Assembly (NCBI RefSeq): GCF_000265365.1
Contig: NC_018011.1
Location: 3,179,501-3,243,500 of the forward strand
Source: Alistipes finegoldii DSM 17242
GTDB taxonomy: Bacteria; Bacteroidota; Bacteroidia; Bacteroidales; Rikenellaceae
Length of the DNA: 64,000 nucleotides
Direction of reading: 5' to 3'
Shown here: piece by piece, positions 49,318-57,793 of the stretch
Layout: each line of letters opens with the position of its first letter
Numbering within the stretch: the first letter of the stretch is position 1
Program-made: the position numbers and the translations under genes
The notes under the pieces: generated by a model
What the model saw: only the letters and a program-made list of their open reading frames with translations
The model's database searches: none
What the model was told of the DNA's origin: nothing

Positions 49318-50286
49318 TTAGTTCATTTCCGCCCATGTAAGCTCCGTGTAGACCTTGTCTGTCAACTCTTTTTCTGCATAGCTGATCGTGCGGCGCAGCC
49401 CCTCGGCCAGCGGCGTGCGGGGCGTCCAGTCCAGTTCGCGGCGTGCGGCCGAAATGTCGGGTATCCTCCGCCGCGCATCGTCCGGACGTGCCGCCCGGTG
49501 TACGATCCGCGAGCGGCTTCCCGTCAGGGAGATGATCTTTTCGGCCAGCGCGCGTATCGAGATTTCGTGGTTGCTGCCCAGATCCAAGGTGTGGGTCTGC
49601 TCCGAAGGCGTGGCTTCCATCATCCGTACAAGTCCGTCCACCATGTCCTCGACCCAGCAGAAGGTGCGCATCTGTTCGCCGCTGCCGTTGACCGGGATGT
49701 CGCGGTTCTGCAGCGCCGCCACGATCATCTTCATCACCACGCGCTGGTCCATGATGTCGGCCCCGCTTCCGTATGTGTTGAAGATGCGTGCGATGCGTGC
49801 GTCCACGCCCAGCTCCTCCTGATAGGCCCGGTGCAAGGCTTCCGCCGCGCGCTTGCCTTCGCTCAGAATGTACTGCCCCGAATATCCCGCCGCTGGATCG
49901 GTCGCCGGATCGCGGTATCCCGCGCCGTATACGCAGCCCGACGAGGCGAACAATATCCGCGCATGCTCCATGCGCGCGGTGTCGAGGGCGTTTATCGTGC
50001 CCTGCATGTTGATCCGGAGCGTCTCGACGGGCAGCGCCTTGTTGTAGCGCACGCGCGACGACGAAGTGAGGTTGTAAATCTCGTCGCAGCGGATTCCGAA
50101 TGTATTGATGATGTTGTGGTGGACGTACCGGAACAGCGGATGCTGCAGTACGCTGCGCAGCAGCGGCGAATTCACGGCGTCGCGGATATCGACACAAAAC
50201 ACTTCGTGGCCCTCTTCCAGAAGGCGCAGACAGAGGTGTGTGCCGATAAATCCCACTCCGCCCAATATGACAATTCGCTTTTGCAT
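49318..50286 (-). CDS. NAD-dependent epimerase/dehydratase-like protein, altered active site
   Basis: A 322-residue extended SDR. The Rossmann motif GGVGFIGTHLCLRL and FASSGCVYG (catalytic Ser region) are present and the sequence resembles UDP-glucuronate decarboxylase-type enzymes (IARIFNTYGSGADI, VEDMVDGLVRMM). The catalytic YxxxK is not intact: the segment reads QYILSEGKRAAE, so the position four before the Lys is Leu and the nearest Tyr is six before it. Activity may be lost or altered. 35 bp after radA. Confidence 0.8.
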   Translation of the reverse strand: MQKRIVILGGVGFIGTHLCLRLLEEGHEVFCVDIRDAVNSPLLRSVLQHPLFRYVHHNIINTFGIRCDEIYNLTSSSRVRYNKALPVETLRINMQGTINALDTARMEHARILFASSGCVYGAGYRDPATDPAAGYSGQYILSEGKRAAEALHRAYQEELGVDARIARIFNTYGSGADIMDQRVVMKMIVAALQNRDIPVNGSGEQMRTFCWVEDMVDGLVRMMEATPSEQTHTLDLGSNHEISIRALAEKIISLTGSRSRIVHRAARPDDARRRIPDISAARRELDWTPRTPLAEGLRRTISYAEKELTDKVYTELTWAEMN

Positions 50287-50321
50287 CTTTTACTCCTTTT
50301 TGCAGGAGTACAGAGCAAAAT

Positions 50322-51689
50322 CTATTCCACAAAGAGCGCGCGGGGCAGCTGATCGATGCTGTTTATCGTGACTATTTCGATTCCTTTGGGACGTTTGCCG
50401 CCCTTGCCGAGGTAGCCGGAGACGATGATGCGTTTGAAACCCAGCCGTGCCGCCTCGCTGATGCGCTGTTCGGTCCGGGGTGCGGGGCGCACCTCGCCCG
50501 AAAGCCCGATCTCTCCCGCGCAGCAGACGCCCTCGGCCACGGGGCGGTCATAGTAGGAGGAGATCACCGCCGCCACGACCGCGAGGTCCAGCCCCGGATC
50601 GGCGACCTTGAATCCTCCGGCGAAGTTCAGGAAGACGTCTTTCTGAAACATCTTCATTCCCACGCGCTTCTCCAGCACGGCCAGCAGCATGTTCATGCGC
50701 TTGGTGTCGTAGCCCGTGGTCGTACGCTGCGGCGTGCCGTACGCCGCGCCGCTCACCAGCGCCTGCACCTCGATCAGGTAGGGGCGCACGCCATCGGCCG
50801 AAGCGCCTACCGCGATGCCGCTCAGCGGCTCCTCGTAGTGCGTGAGCAGAATCTCCGACGGGTTGTCCACGCCGCGCAGTCCGTTGTCGAGCATCTCGAA
50901 AACCCCGATTTCGAACGTCGCGCCGAAACGGTTCTTGATGCCGCGTAGGATGCGGTATATGTTGTTGCTGTCGCCCTCGAACTGCAGCACCACGTCCACG
51001 ATATGTTCCAGAATTTTGGGTCCGGCGATGGTTCCGTCCTTGGTGATGTGGCCGATGATGAAGATCGACGTGCCGGTCGATTTGGCGTATTTGAGCAGCG
51101 TCGCCGCGCATTCGCGTATCTGCGACACGCTTCCCGCCGACGAGTCCAGCAGGTCGGTGTAGATGGTCTGTATCGAGTCGATCACCACCAGATCGGGCCG
51201 GTGTTCGCCGATCTGGTTGACGATGTTTTCGAGCAGCGTTTCGGGATAGATCAGACATTCGTCGTTGCCGATGCCGATGCGTCCCGCGCGCATCTTGATC
51301 TGCTCGGCCGACTCCTCGCCCGAAACATAGAGCGTCTTGAGTCCGTTCGCCGCCAGCGCGAGCTGCAGCGAAAGGGTCGATTTGCCGATTCCCGGCTCTC
51401 CGCCCAGCAGAATCAGCGACCCCGGCACCATGCCGCCGCCCAATACGCGGTTCACCTCGCTGTTGCCGAGGTCCATGCGGCGGTGTTCGCTCTCGCGGAT
51501 GTCGCGTACGCGCTGGGGCTTGGCTGCGGGCAGGGAGCCTGCGACATTGGCCGGCACCGAGCCGCTTTCGCGGGCGACGATCTCCTCGGTGAAGGTGTTC
51601 CATTCGCCGCACGAGGGACAGCGGCCCAGCCATTTGGGAGCTTCGAATCCGCAGTTTTTGCAGAAGTATGCCTTTTTGACTTTTGCCAT
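50322..51689 (-). CDS. radA: DNA repair protein RadA
   Basis: RecA-like branch-migration helicase for homologous recombination, 455 residues. An N-terminal C4 zinc finger (YFCKNCGFEAPKWLGRCPSC), Walker A GGEPGIGKSTLSL, Walker B VVIDSIQTI, the RadA-specific KNRFGATFEIGVFEM motif, and a C-terminal Lon-like domain (FAGGFKVADPGLDLAVVAAV, AGEIGLSGEVRPA). Fits the family in order and size. Inside the minus operon, 10 bp after the repeat lipoprotein gene. Confidence 0.97.
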   Translation of the reverse strand: MAKVKKAYFCKNCGFEAPKWLGRCPSCGEWNTFTEEIVARESGSVPANVAGSLPAAKPQRVRDIRESEHRRMDLGNSEVNRVLGGGMVPGSLILLGGEPGIGKSTLSLQLALAANGLKTLYVSGEESAEQIKMRAGRIGIGNDECLIYPETLLENIVNQIGEHRPDLVVIDSIQTIYTDLLDSSAGSVSQIRECAATLLKYAKSTGTSIFIIGHITKDGTIAGPKILEHIVDVVLQFEGDSNNIYRILRGIKNRFGATFEIGVFEMLDNGLRGVDNPSEILLTHYEEPLSGIAVGASADGVRPYLIEVQALVSGAAYGTPQRTTTGYDTKRMNMLLAVLEKRVGMKMFQKDVFLNFAGGFKVADPGLDLAVVAAVISSYYDRPVAEGVCCAGEIGLSGEVRPAPRTEQRISEAARLGFKRIIVSGYLGKGGKRPKGIEIVTINSIDQLPRALFVE

Positions 51690-51699
51690 CGCGTGTCGG

Positions 51700-52413
51700 T
51701 TAATAGGGGTGCGACGTGTATTCCTTCCGGATCACCTGCGTGATGCCCGCATCGGGATAGAGCTGTTTGTACTCCTCGGTCAGATCGACGCTGAACAGCG
51801 TTTTGCGTAGGTCGTCGGTGTCCGTATAGCCCGAAACCTTGCAGGTGTAGGCCTGTTCTCCGAACGTGAAGTGCAGCTCCTCCGGTTTGTCCGGCTCTTT
51901 TATGAATGTGCCCGTGACGGTTTCGGCGTCGGCCGCAGGCCGGACGACGAGCGGACCGCCGTTGTGGTGCGTAAAGTCGAGCCGGTAGCTGCCGCCCGCC
52001 TGCACGGGAGCCTTGGCCAGCGCGTCGTTCCGGATCTCCTCCAGCAACGGATTCTCCGGCTCTTCCGGATTCTCCGGCTTTTCCGTCTGCGAAGTTCCTG
52101 CGTCCGGATTCTCCGGATCGGGATTTTCCGGATCGGGATTTTCCGGATCGGGATTTTCCGGATCGGGATTTTCCGGATCGGGATTTTCCGGATCGGGATT
52201 TTCCGGATCGGGATTTTCCGGATCGGGATTTTCGGGGTCGGGATTCTCCGGATCAGGGTTTTCAGGATCCGGCTTTTCCGGTTCGCTCAGGCTTACGGAT
52301 ATCTCGATCCGGGCGACGGGGTAGGAGGTCGTGTAGAAGACGTCCGAATCGTCGCCGCAGGCCGTGAGTGCGGCTGCGAGAAGCAGCGCTGTCAGTATTT
52401 TCAGTTTTCCCAT
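51700..52413 (-). CDS. Lipoprotein with PENPD tandem repeats
   Basis: A 237-residue lipoprotein (signal MGKLKILTALLLAAALTAC). After about 50 residues comes an 11-fold PENPD repeat encoded by 15-bp DNA units, a short Glu/Pro linker, then a C-terminal beta-rich domain (YRLDFTHHNGG, LHFTFGEQAYTCKVSGYTD). The acidic, Pro-rich stalk should hold the domain away from the membrane. Family not recognised. Repeat number may vary between strains by slippage without breaking frame. Confidence 0.8.
   Translation of the reverse strand: MGKLKILTALLLAAALTACGDDSDVFYTTSYPVARIEISVSLSEPEKPDPENPDPENPDPENPDPENPDPENPDPENPDPENPDPENPDPENPDPENPDPENPDAGTSQTEKPENPEEPENPLLEEIRNDALAKAPVQAGGSYRLDFTHHNGGPLVVRPAADAETVTGTFIKEPDKPEELHFTFGEQAYTCKVSGYTDTDDLRKTLFSVDLTEEYKQLYPDAGITQVIRKEYTSHPY
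52106..52270. repeat. 15-bp tandem repeat, eleven copies
   Basis: Unit GGATTTTCCGGATCG on the plus strand, head to tail; copies at both ends are diverged, the central ones are identical. In frame within the lipoprotein gene, where it encodes PENPD. Confidence 0.95.
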
Positions 52414-52426
52414 AGTCCGTATATCG

Positions 52427-53050
52427 CTAAAGTCCCAAATCTTGGTCGATCAGCACCACCAGCACGCGCTTGTCCGGCCAGCAGCGCAGCATCTCCATGC
52501 GGGTGTTGCATACCCGGTCGGGCGAATTGCAGTCCGAACATACGCCGGTCTTGGCGCAGGGCGTGCGGAATCCGGGGTGGCGCGCTATGTTTTGCGGCGC
52601 CGCGATCGTGCGGATGCGCTCTTCGGCCTCGTCCCGGTTTGCGACGATCTTGTTGCGTCCCGCCACGATAATCACCTTGCGAGGCCCGAACGCCACGGGA
52701 GCGATGCGGTTTCCCACCTTGTCGAGCCAGTGGAGCGTGCCTTCTGCCGTCACGGCGTTCACGCCCGTGATGAAGAGGTCAGACATCAGCGCCTGCCTGC
52801 GTATTTCGAGCCGCTGCGGGTACGTCATCGCGGGGTCGAATCCGTCCAGCAGCCTGTACCTTCCGTCGCCGCGCAGCCATTCGATGACGCCCGTGGCGCG
52901 CATGCTCATCGAATCTCCGAACGATACCGTTTCCGGCCGTTCGGTCTCGACGGCGGCCTTTATTACGGCGAAAGCTTCGTCCGTGTCCCGGACCGTCTCA
53001 ACCTCGAAATGGTGCCGCCGCAAGGCATCTGCGCAATTTGTTATTTTCAT
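52427..53050 (-). CDS. LUD-domain (lactate-utilization-type) protein
   Basis: A 207-residue LutC/YkgG-like protein. Typical blocks are TVSFGDSMSMRATGVIEWL, MSDLFITGVNAVTAEGTLHWLD and NRIAPVAFGPRKVIIVAGRNKIV; a C-terminal cysteine-rich segment (TPCAKTGVCSDCNSPDRVC) may bind a metal. LUD proteins often accompany iron-sulfur lactate dehydrogenase complexes, but none is here, so the role is uncertain. 1 bp after rseP and 13 bp before the repeat lipoprotein gene. Confidence 0.85.
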   Translation of the reverse strand: MKITNCADALRRHHFEVETVRDTDEAFAVIKAAVETERPETVSFGDSMSMRATGVIEWLRGDGRYRLLDGFDPAMTYPQRLEIRRQALMSDLFITGVNAVTAEGTLHWLDKVGNRIAPVAFGPRKVIIVAGRNKIVANRDEAEERIRTIAAPQNIARHPGFRTPCAKTGVCSDCNSPDRVCNTRMEMLRCWPDKRVLVVLIDQDLGL

Positions 53051-53051
53051 C

Positions 53052-54368
53052 TTATTTTATGAAAAACCGGTATATGTCGTTGCCGTTGGCGTACAGCAGC
53101 AGAAGCAGGATGATAAACAGCCCCACGTACTGCGCGCCCTCCAGTATCTTGTCGCTCACCTTGCGGCCCGTAATCATCTCCCAGAACGTGAAGATGGCGT
53201 GCCCGCCGTCGAGTCCCGGTATCGGCAGAATGTTCATCACGGCGAGGATGATCGACAGAAACGCCGTCTTCATCCAGAAATCCTCCCAGTTCCAGTCTCC
53301 GGGGAAGATGCTGCCGATGGCGATGAAGCCGCCCAACTCCTCGTACATCTTGGTCTTGGGCTGTACGATCATCTTCAGTTGTTCCCAGTAGGACGACATC
53401 ACCTTGCCCGCCTTGCTGATTCCTGCCGGAATCGCCTGCCAGAAGGTGTATTTCTGCGTCCGGAGCTTGTAGGGATTGAGCGCCGTCACGCCCAGTCTTC
53501 CCTCGTCCGACACCGGAACGACCAGCTCCAGCAGCATGTCGCCTTCGCGTTTGACGGTCAGCGTCACATCCTCTCCCGCATGGGCCTTCAGGTACTCCCT
53601 GTAAGCGGGGTATTCCAGCCCCTGTGCATCGTTTATCGCCACGATCTCGTCGCCGCGCCTGAGCGCCGACGCCGTTTCGTACACCGCGCTGTCGATCAGG
53701 AACGGCATGCGGAGCGCCAGCAAGTCTTCGTAACCTTTGTTCTGGCGCATTTCGATCAGCTCGCCCAGCGGCAGTGTCAGCTCGACCTGCCGGCCCTCGC
53801 GTTCCACCACCACGCGGCGTTCGCCTTCGGTGATAATCAGCGCATTGACGATCTTGTTCACGTTGTCCACCGCCTCGCCGTCGATCGAAACGATCCTGTC
53901 GCCGTCTTGGAATCCGAGCTTGCGGCCCGCTTCGTTGAAGGTGTATCCCCAGCGCGCATCTTCGTTCGAGAAGTAGTTGTCACCCCACGTGTAGCAGATT
54001 CCGATGTAGATGAAGATGGCCAGCAGAACGTTCATCACCACGCCGGCTATCATCACCAGAAAACGCTGCCATGCGGGTTTGGTGCGGAATTCGTCGGGCT
54101 TGGGGGGCAGTTTCATCTGCTCCTTGTCCATCGACTCGTCGATCATGCCGGCGATCTTGCAGTATCCGCCCAGTGGCAGCCAGCCCAGCCCGTATTCGGT
54201 GTCGCCGCGCTTGAACTTGAAGAGCGAAAACCACGGGTCGAAGAAGATATAGAACTTGTCGACGCGGATTTTGAAGACCCGCGCCATGAGGAAGTGTCCC
54301 AGTTCGTGAATGCCCACCAGAATGGTGAAGCAGAGGAAAAATTGAATGATCTTGATGATAATATCCAT
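53052..54368 (-). CDS. rseP: Site-2 protease RseP (RIP metalloprotease)
   Basis: Intramembrane zinc protease that cleaves anti-sigma factors and signal peptide remnants. The 438-residue protein has HELGHFLMARVF (the HExxH motif) in the first helix, two PDZ-like regions (GRKLGFQDGDRIVSIDGEAV and ALRRGDEIVAINDAQG) between, and the second active-site motif PIPGLDGGHAIF near the C-terminus. It lies 13 bp after dxr, an arrangement common in many bacteria. Confidence 0.96.
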   Translation of the reverse strand: MDIIIKIIQFFLCFTILVGIHELGHFLMARVFKIRVDKFYIFFDPWFSLFKFKRGDTEYGLGWLPLGGYCKIAGMIDESMDKEQMKLPPKPDEFRTKPAWQRFLVMIAGVVMNVLLAIFIYIGICYTWGDNYFSNEDARWGYTFNEAGRKLGFQDGDRIVSIDGEAVDNVNKIVNALIITEGERRVVVEREGRQVELTLPLGELIEMRQNKGYEDLLALRMPFLIDSAVYETASALRRGDEIVAINDAQGLEYPAYREYLKAHAGEDVTLTVKREGDMLLELVVPVSDEGRLGVTALNPYKLRTQKYTFWQAIPAGISKAGKVMSSYWEQLKMIVQPKTKMYEELGGFIAIGSIFPGDWNWEDFWMKTAFLSIILAVMNILPIPGLDGGHAIFTFWEMITGRKVSDKILEGAQYVGLFIILLLLLYANGNDIYRFFIK

Positions 54369-54381
54369 GTCCGTGTTTTGG

Positions 54382-55533
54382 TTACAAGGCTAAAAATTCC
54401 GCGGCCAGCCGGCGTGCTTCGCCGTCCGCCGCCGCATAGTCCGCGAGGGTGGGGGCCGCAGCGAACGATGCGCGATTGAGCGCATGTTCGATGGCGCGCA
54501 CGATGTCGAGCCATGCGCACCTGCCGCCGAGGAACGCCGCGACGGCCACTTCGTTGGCGCCGTTCATCGTGCAGGCCGCCGTGCCGCGCCGCCGCAGACA
54601 GTCGTAGGCGATGTCCAGCGCCGGGTATTTCACCCGGTCCACCTCGGCGAATGTCAGCTGCGGATGCTTCAGGAAGTCGAACCGCTCGCCGGGACGGTTC
54701 GCCCGTCGGGGGTACATCAGCGCGAGGCTGATCGGCATGCGCATGTCGGGCGTTCCGAGCTGGGCCTTGATCGCCCCGTCCTCGAATTCGACCATCGAAT
54801 GGATGATCGACTGCGGATGCAGCACCACCGAGATTTTCTCGGCCGGCGTGCCGAACAGCCAGTGGGCTTCGATCACCTCGAAACCCTTGTTGACCAGCGT
54901 CGAGGAGTCGATCGTGATCTTCGCGCCCATCTCCCACTGGGGATGGCGCAGCGCCTGCTCGGCCGTCACTCCGGCCAGCTCTTCGCGCTTCAGGTCACGC
55001 AGCGCGCCGCCGCTGCAGGTGATTATCAGCCGCCGCACGGGGGACTGTTCGCCCGCCAGACACTGGAAAATCGCCGAGTGCTCCGAGTCGATCGGCAGGA
55101 TCGGCGCACGCTTTTCGGCCGCCAGCCGCATCACGTATTCGCCGCCCACGACGAGCGATTCCTTGTTCGCCAGCGCGAGTTTCTTGCCCGCTCCGAGCGC
55201 GGCCACCGTGGGCGCCAGCCCCGCGTAGCCGACCAGCGCATTGACTGCTACGTCGGTGTCGCCGCCCGCCGCGACCTGCGCCACGGCCTCCTCTCCGGCG
55301 TAAACCTTGACGTCGGTGTCCTCCAGCGCGTCGCGCAGCCGGGTGTAATATCGTTTGTCGGCGATGACCGCCGTGTCTGCGTCGAATTCCCGCGCCTGCG
55401 CCGCCAGCCGCTGCCAGTTGCTGTTGGCCGTCAGCACGCGCACTTCGAAAAAATCGGGGTTCTCGCGTACGATGTCGAGCGTCTGCACGCCGATCGAACC
55501 GGTCGAACCCAGTATTGCCAATCGTTGTTTCAT
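54382..55533 (-). CDS. dxr: 1-deoxy-D-xylulose-5-phosphate reductoisomerase Dxr
   Basis: Second step of the non-mevalonate isoprenoid pathway (NADPH-dependent, target of fosmidomycin). The 383 residues show GSTGSIGVQTLDIV (NADPH), ALANKESLVVGGEYV, ILPIDSEHSAIFQCL (metal and substrate), ALRHPQWEMGAKITIDSS, VHPQSIIHSMVEF and MNGANEVAVAAFL, all conserved in the family. Located 6 bp after the M23-like gene. Confidence 0.97.
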   Translation of the reverse strand: MKQRLAILGSTGSIGVQTLDIVRENPDFFEVRVLTANSNWQRLAAQAREFDADTAVIADKRYYTRLRDALEDTDVKVYAGEEAVAQVAAGGDTDVAVNALVGYAGLAPTVAALGAGKKLALANKESLVVGGEYVMRLAAEKRAPILPIDSEHSAIFQCLAGEQSPVRRLIITCSGGALRDLKREELAGVTAEQALRHPQWEMGAKITIDSSTLVNKGFEVIEAHWLFGTPAEKISVVLHPQSIIHSMVEFEDGAIKAQLGTPDMRMPISLALMYPRRANRPGERFDFLKHPQLTFAEVDRVKYPALDIAYDCLRRRGTAACTMNGANEVAVAAFLGGRCAWLDIVRAIEHALNRASFAAAPTLADYAAADGEARRLAAEFLAL

Positions 55534-55539
55534 GCGGAT

Positions 55540-56412
55540 CTATTGGAAGACGATATATCCTTCGGGATCGACGGGCTTGCCGTTGTTCCAGAGTTCGAAT
55601 TCGAAGAGTCTCACCTCGCCCTGCTCGGCTTCGGCGTTGTAGCCGATCAGCTCGCCCGCGCGGATGGTCTGCCCTTTGGTCACCAGCGACTGCGAGAGTC
55701 CCTTGTAGACCGACAGCAGATTCCCGGCGTGCTGCAGTTCGACCATGTAGCCCGTTTCGGGGGTCCAGAGGCTCAGCACCACCGTGCCGTTGTCCACGGC
55801 CGCTATGCGGTCGCTGGCCGCCGCCGCAATACGTATGCCGAAGTTGCCGTTGCGGATGTCGAACCGGTCGGTGATGATGCCTTCGACGGGCGTCGCCAGC
55901 TCGATCGCTTCACGCACCGAGCGCCGCGAGCCGCCGCTGCGGCCCGTGACGGCGTACTCGCCGTCGCCCTCCATCTGCGCCCTGAGCACCGAATCTTCGG
56001 GCGAGGGCATCACCAGCACCTTCGTGGCCCGCGTGCTGTCCGAATTGGCGAGCACCCGCGCCACGGGCGTCTTGCCCTCCATGATCAGGGCTATGTTCTG
56101 GTTGTAGGTGAGCATGTCGTTCATCATGCGCTCCATCGAGTCCAGCCGGATGATGTTCTGTACCAGACTTTCGCGCGAGCGGTCGGCTTCGGTGCGGTAG
56201 CCCGGCAGGAATTCCAGTACGGGGCTGTACGCCACCAGCGTGAGGATGAGGATAAAGAGCAGCAGTGCGAATGAAACGAATGCTGCGAAGATGCTGGCCG
56301 GCGAGAGGTGCATGTGCCACTCTTCGCTGTTGTCCGTAGCGTTGAGCATGTTGAAGCGGCGTTTGCGGAAAAAGCTGCGCTGCCATGCCCGTATGTTCTT
56401 TAAAAATTTCAT
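55540..56412 (-). CDS. M23-like (LytM) envelope protein with degenerate active site
   Basis: A 290-residue membrane protein starting MKFLKNIRAWQRSFFRKRRF: one N-terminal helix (IFAAFVSFALLLFILILTLV), a coiled-coil-like region, then a peptidase-M23/LytM fold (IDRF...DNGTVVLSLWTPETGYMVELQHAG, VYKGLSQSLVTKGQTI). The zinc ligands are missing: NFGIRIAA replaces the usual H-x-x-x-D block and VYKGLS the HxH block, so it is probably non-catalytic, like EnvC or NlpD activators. The start at 56412 is chosen because a -7 box (56435-56442) leaves the ATG at 56433 outside the transcript. Confidence 0.85.
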   Translation of the reverse strand: MKFLKNIRAWQRSFFRKRRFNMLNATDNSEEWHMHLSPASIFAAFVSFALLLFILILTLVAYSPVLEFLPGYRTEADRSRESLVQNIIRLDSMERMMNDMLTYNQNIALIMEGKTPVARVLANSDSTRATKVLVMPSPEDSVLRAQMEGDGEYAVTGRSGGSRRSVREAIELATPVEGIITDRFDIRNGNFGIRIAAAASDRIAAVDNGTVVLSLWTPETGYMVELQHAGNLLSVYKGLSQSLVTKGQTIRAGELIGYNAEAEQGEVRLFEFELWNNGKPVDPEGYIVFQ

Positions 56413-56434
56413 CAAACCATTGCAATTATCCATG

Positions 56435-56442
56435 CAAAGATA
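56435..56442 (-). promoter_or_regulatory. -7 box of the M23-like/dxr/rseP operon
   Basis: TATCTTTG on the minus strand, about 23 bp before the chosen start; no clear -33 partner. Confidence 0.55.
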
Positions 56443-56461
56443 ACCAATTTCATAGAAAACC

Positions 56462-56492
56462 TTTGCGGAACGCGGTGAATTTTTTAACTTTG
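56462..56492 (+). promoter_or_regulatory. Promoter of the nucleotidyltransferase gene
   Basis: TTTG (56462-56465), 19-bp spacer, TAACTTTG (56485-56492), 39 bp before the ATG; divergent from the M23-like operon. Confidence 0.78.
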
Positions 56493-56531
56493 TAATCGTT
56501 TTGATTTTAACGCCAAAAACAGATAAAAAGT

Positions 56532-57443
56532 ATGGTAAAACCTACATTACTGGTCCTCGCCGCAGGCATGGGTTCGCGCTACGGCTCGCTCAAGCAGATG
56601 GACGGGGTCGGCCCCAATAACGAGGCCATTATCGATTATTCGGTTTACGACGCGATCCGCGCCGGTTTCGGCAAGGTCGTATTCGTCATTCGCCACTCCT
56701 TCGAGAAGGAGTTCCGCGAGGTCTTTTCGGCCGAGCGTTTCGGCGGCCGCATCGCCGTCGAGTTCGTCTTTCAGGAGTTGGACTATCTGCCCGAAGGCGC
56801 TTCGGTTCCCGAAGGCCGCGTCAAGCCGTGGGGCACGAACCATGCCGTGATGATGGCTGCCGACGCCGTGCACGAGCCGTTCGCCGTCATCAACGCCGAC
56901 GACTTCTACGGCGCCGAAGCCTACCAGACCATCGGCGACTACCTTTCGCAGCTCGGTGACAGCAAAAACCGCTACTGCATGGTCGCTTACGATCTGAACC
57001 GGACCCTTTCGGACAACGGCACCGTATCGCGCGGCGTCTGCGGCGTGGATGCCGACGGCAACCTGACGTCGATGGTCGAGCGTACGCAGATCGAGCGCAT
57101 GCCCGACGGCCGAATCCTCTTCCACGACGGCGGCGCCGACGAAGAGCTTGCCGAGGATACCCCCGTTTCGATGAACCTCTTCGGCTTCACGCCCGACTTC
57201 TTCGCCTATTCGAAGGAGTATTTCAAGACGTGGCTCGCCGAGAACCGCGAGAACCTCAAATCGGAGTTCTACATCCCGACGATGGTCAACAAACTCATCG
57301 GCGAGGGCGCGGCGTCCCTGCGCGTGCTCCGTTCGGCGGCCCAGTGGCACGGCGTCACCTACAAGGAGGACAAACCCGCGCTGATGGCCTCGATCGAGAA
57401 GATGATCGCCGAGGGCAAATACCCCCGCAATCTCTGGGCTTAG
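56532..57443 (+). CDS. Sugar-phosphate nucleotidyltransferase family protein
   Basis: A 303-residue NTP-transferase-fold protein. The pyrophosphorylase loop LAAGMGSRYGSLKQMDGVGP resembles the G-x-G-x-R-x-x-P-K loop with changes, followed by WGTNHAVMMAADAV and the metal-binding VINADDFYG. Members of this Bacteroidota branch are annotated as generic nucleotidyltransferases; glucose-1-phosphate or GlcNAc-1-phosphate are possible substrates, unproven here. Single gene with promoter and terminator; close to capsule-export genes on the other strand. Confidence 0.85.
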   Translation: MVKPTLLVLAAGMGSRYGSLKQMDGVGPNNEAIIDYSVYDAIRAGFGKVVFVIRHSFEKEFREVFSAERFGGRIAVEFVFQELDYLPEGASVPEGRVKPWGTNHAVMMAADAVHEPFAVINADDFYGAEAYQTIGDYLSQLGDSKNRYCMVAYDLNRTLSDNGTVSRGVCGVDADGNLTSMVERTQIERMPDGRILFHDGGADEELAEDTPVSMNLFGFTPDFFAYSKEYFKTWLAENRENLKSEFYIPTMVNKLIGEGAASLRVLRSAAQWHGVTYKEDKPALMASIEKMIAEGKYPRNLWA

Positions 57444-57457
57444 TTCCCGGCGTTATA

Positions 57458-57492
57458 ATAAGGGGCGGCCCGAAAGCCGCCCCTTATCTTTT
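57458..57492 (+). terminator. Terminator after the nucleotidyltransferase gene
   Basis: 12-bp stem ATAAGGGGCGGC (57458-57469) with 57476-57487, CCGAAA loop, then CTTTT. Confidence 0.9.
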
Positions 57493-57701
57493 GTCCCGCA
57501 TTGTCCTATTGTTTTCCGACGTCTTTTCGGCTGCCTGTCCCTGTTGTCTTTGTCCGCGGTTGTCTTGCCGTTTTTTCTGCCGCTTTCCGTCTGCCGCTTC
57601 TCGTCTGCTGTTTCTTTCGCAGCTGTTATCCCGCCGCCTTTTCCGGCGCCATTCCGTCCGGGCAGGACCTTCCGTACCTTTCATCCGTTCCGCAAAATAA
57701 A

Positions 57702-57731
57702 AAAACAGGACTCCGAAAAGTCCTGTTTTTA
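57702..57731 (-). terminator. Terminator after the HAD gene
   Basis: 12-bp stem AAAAACAGGACT (57702-57713) with 57720-57731, CGAAA-type loop, T-runs both ways; downstream of the minus-strand HAD gene. Confidence 0.88.
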
Positions 57732-57793
57732 TCTTTGGTTAACAACTGTTGGGAACCTGTTGCGCAGCCGTCGAACAACCTGCGGCCGGCCGG

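Larger units (their letters stand above)
57444..57793. other. Intergenic gap with two terminators, pyrimidine-rich on the plus strand
   Basis: 350 bp between the nucleotidyltransferase and the HAD gene. Apart from the two terminators at its ends (57458 and 57702) it contains no gene or repeat array that I can support; the middle is a C/T-rich stretch similar in style to the spacer before dnaK. Confidence 0.6.

Noticed and set aside
52106..52270. Possible CRISPR or direct-repeat mobile end
   Set aside because: 15-bp units without spacers that keep the reading frame of a lipoprotein gene.
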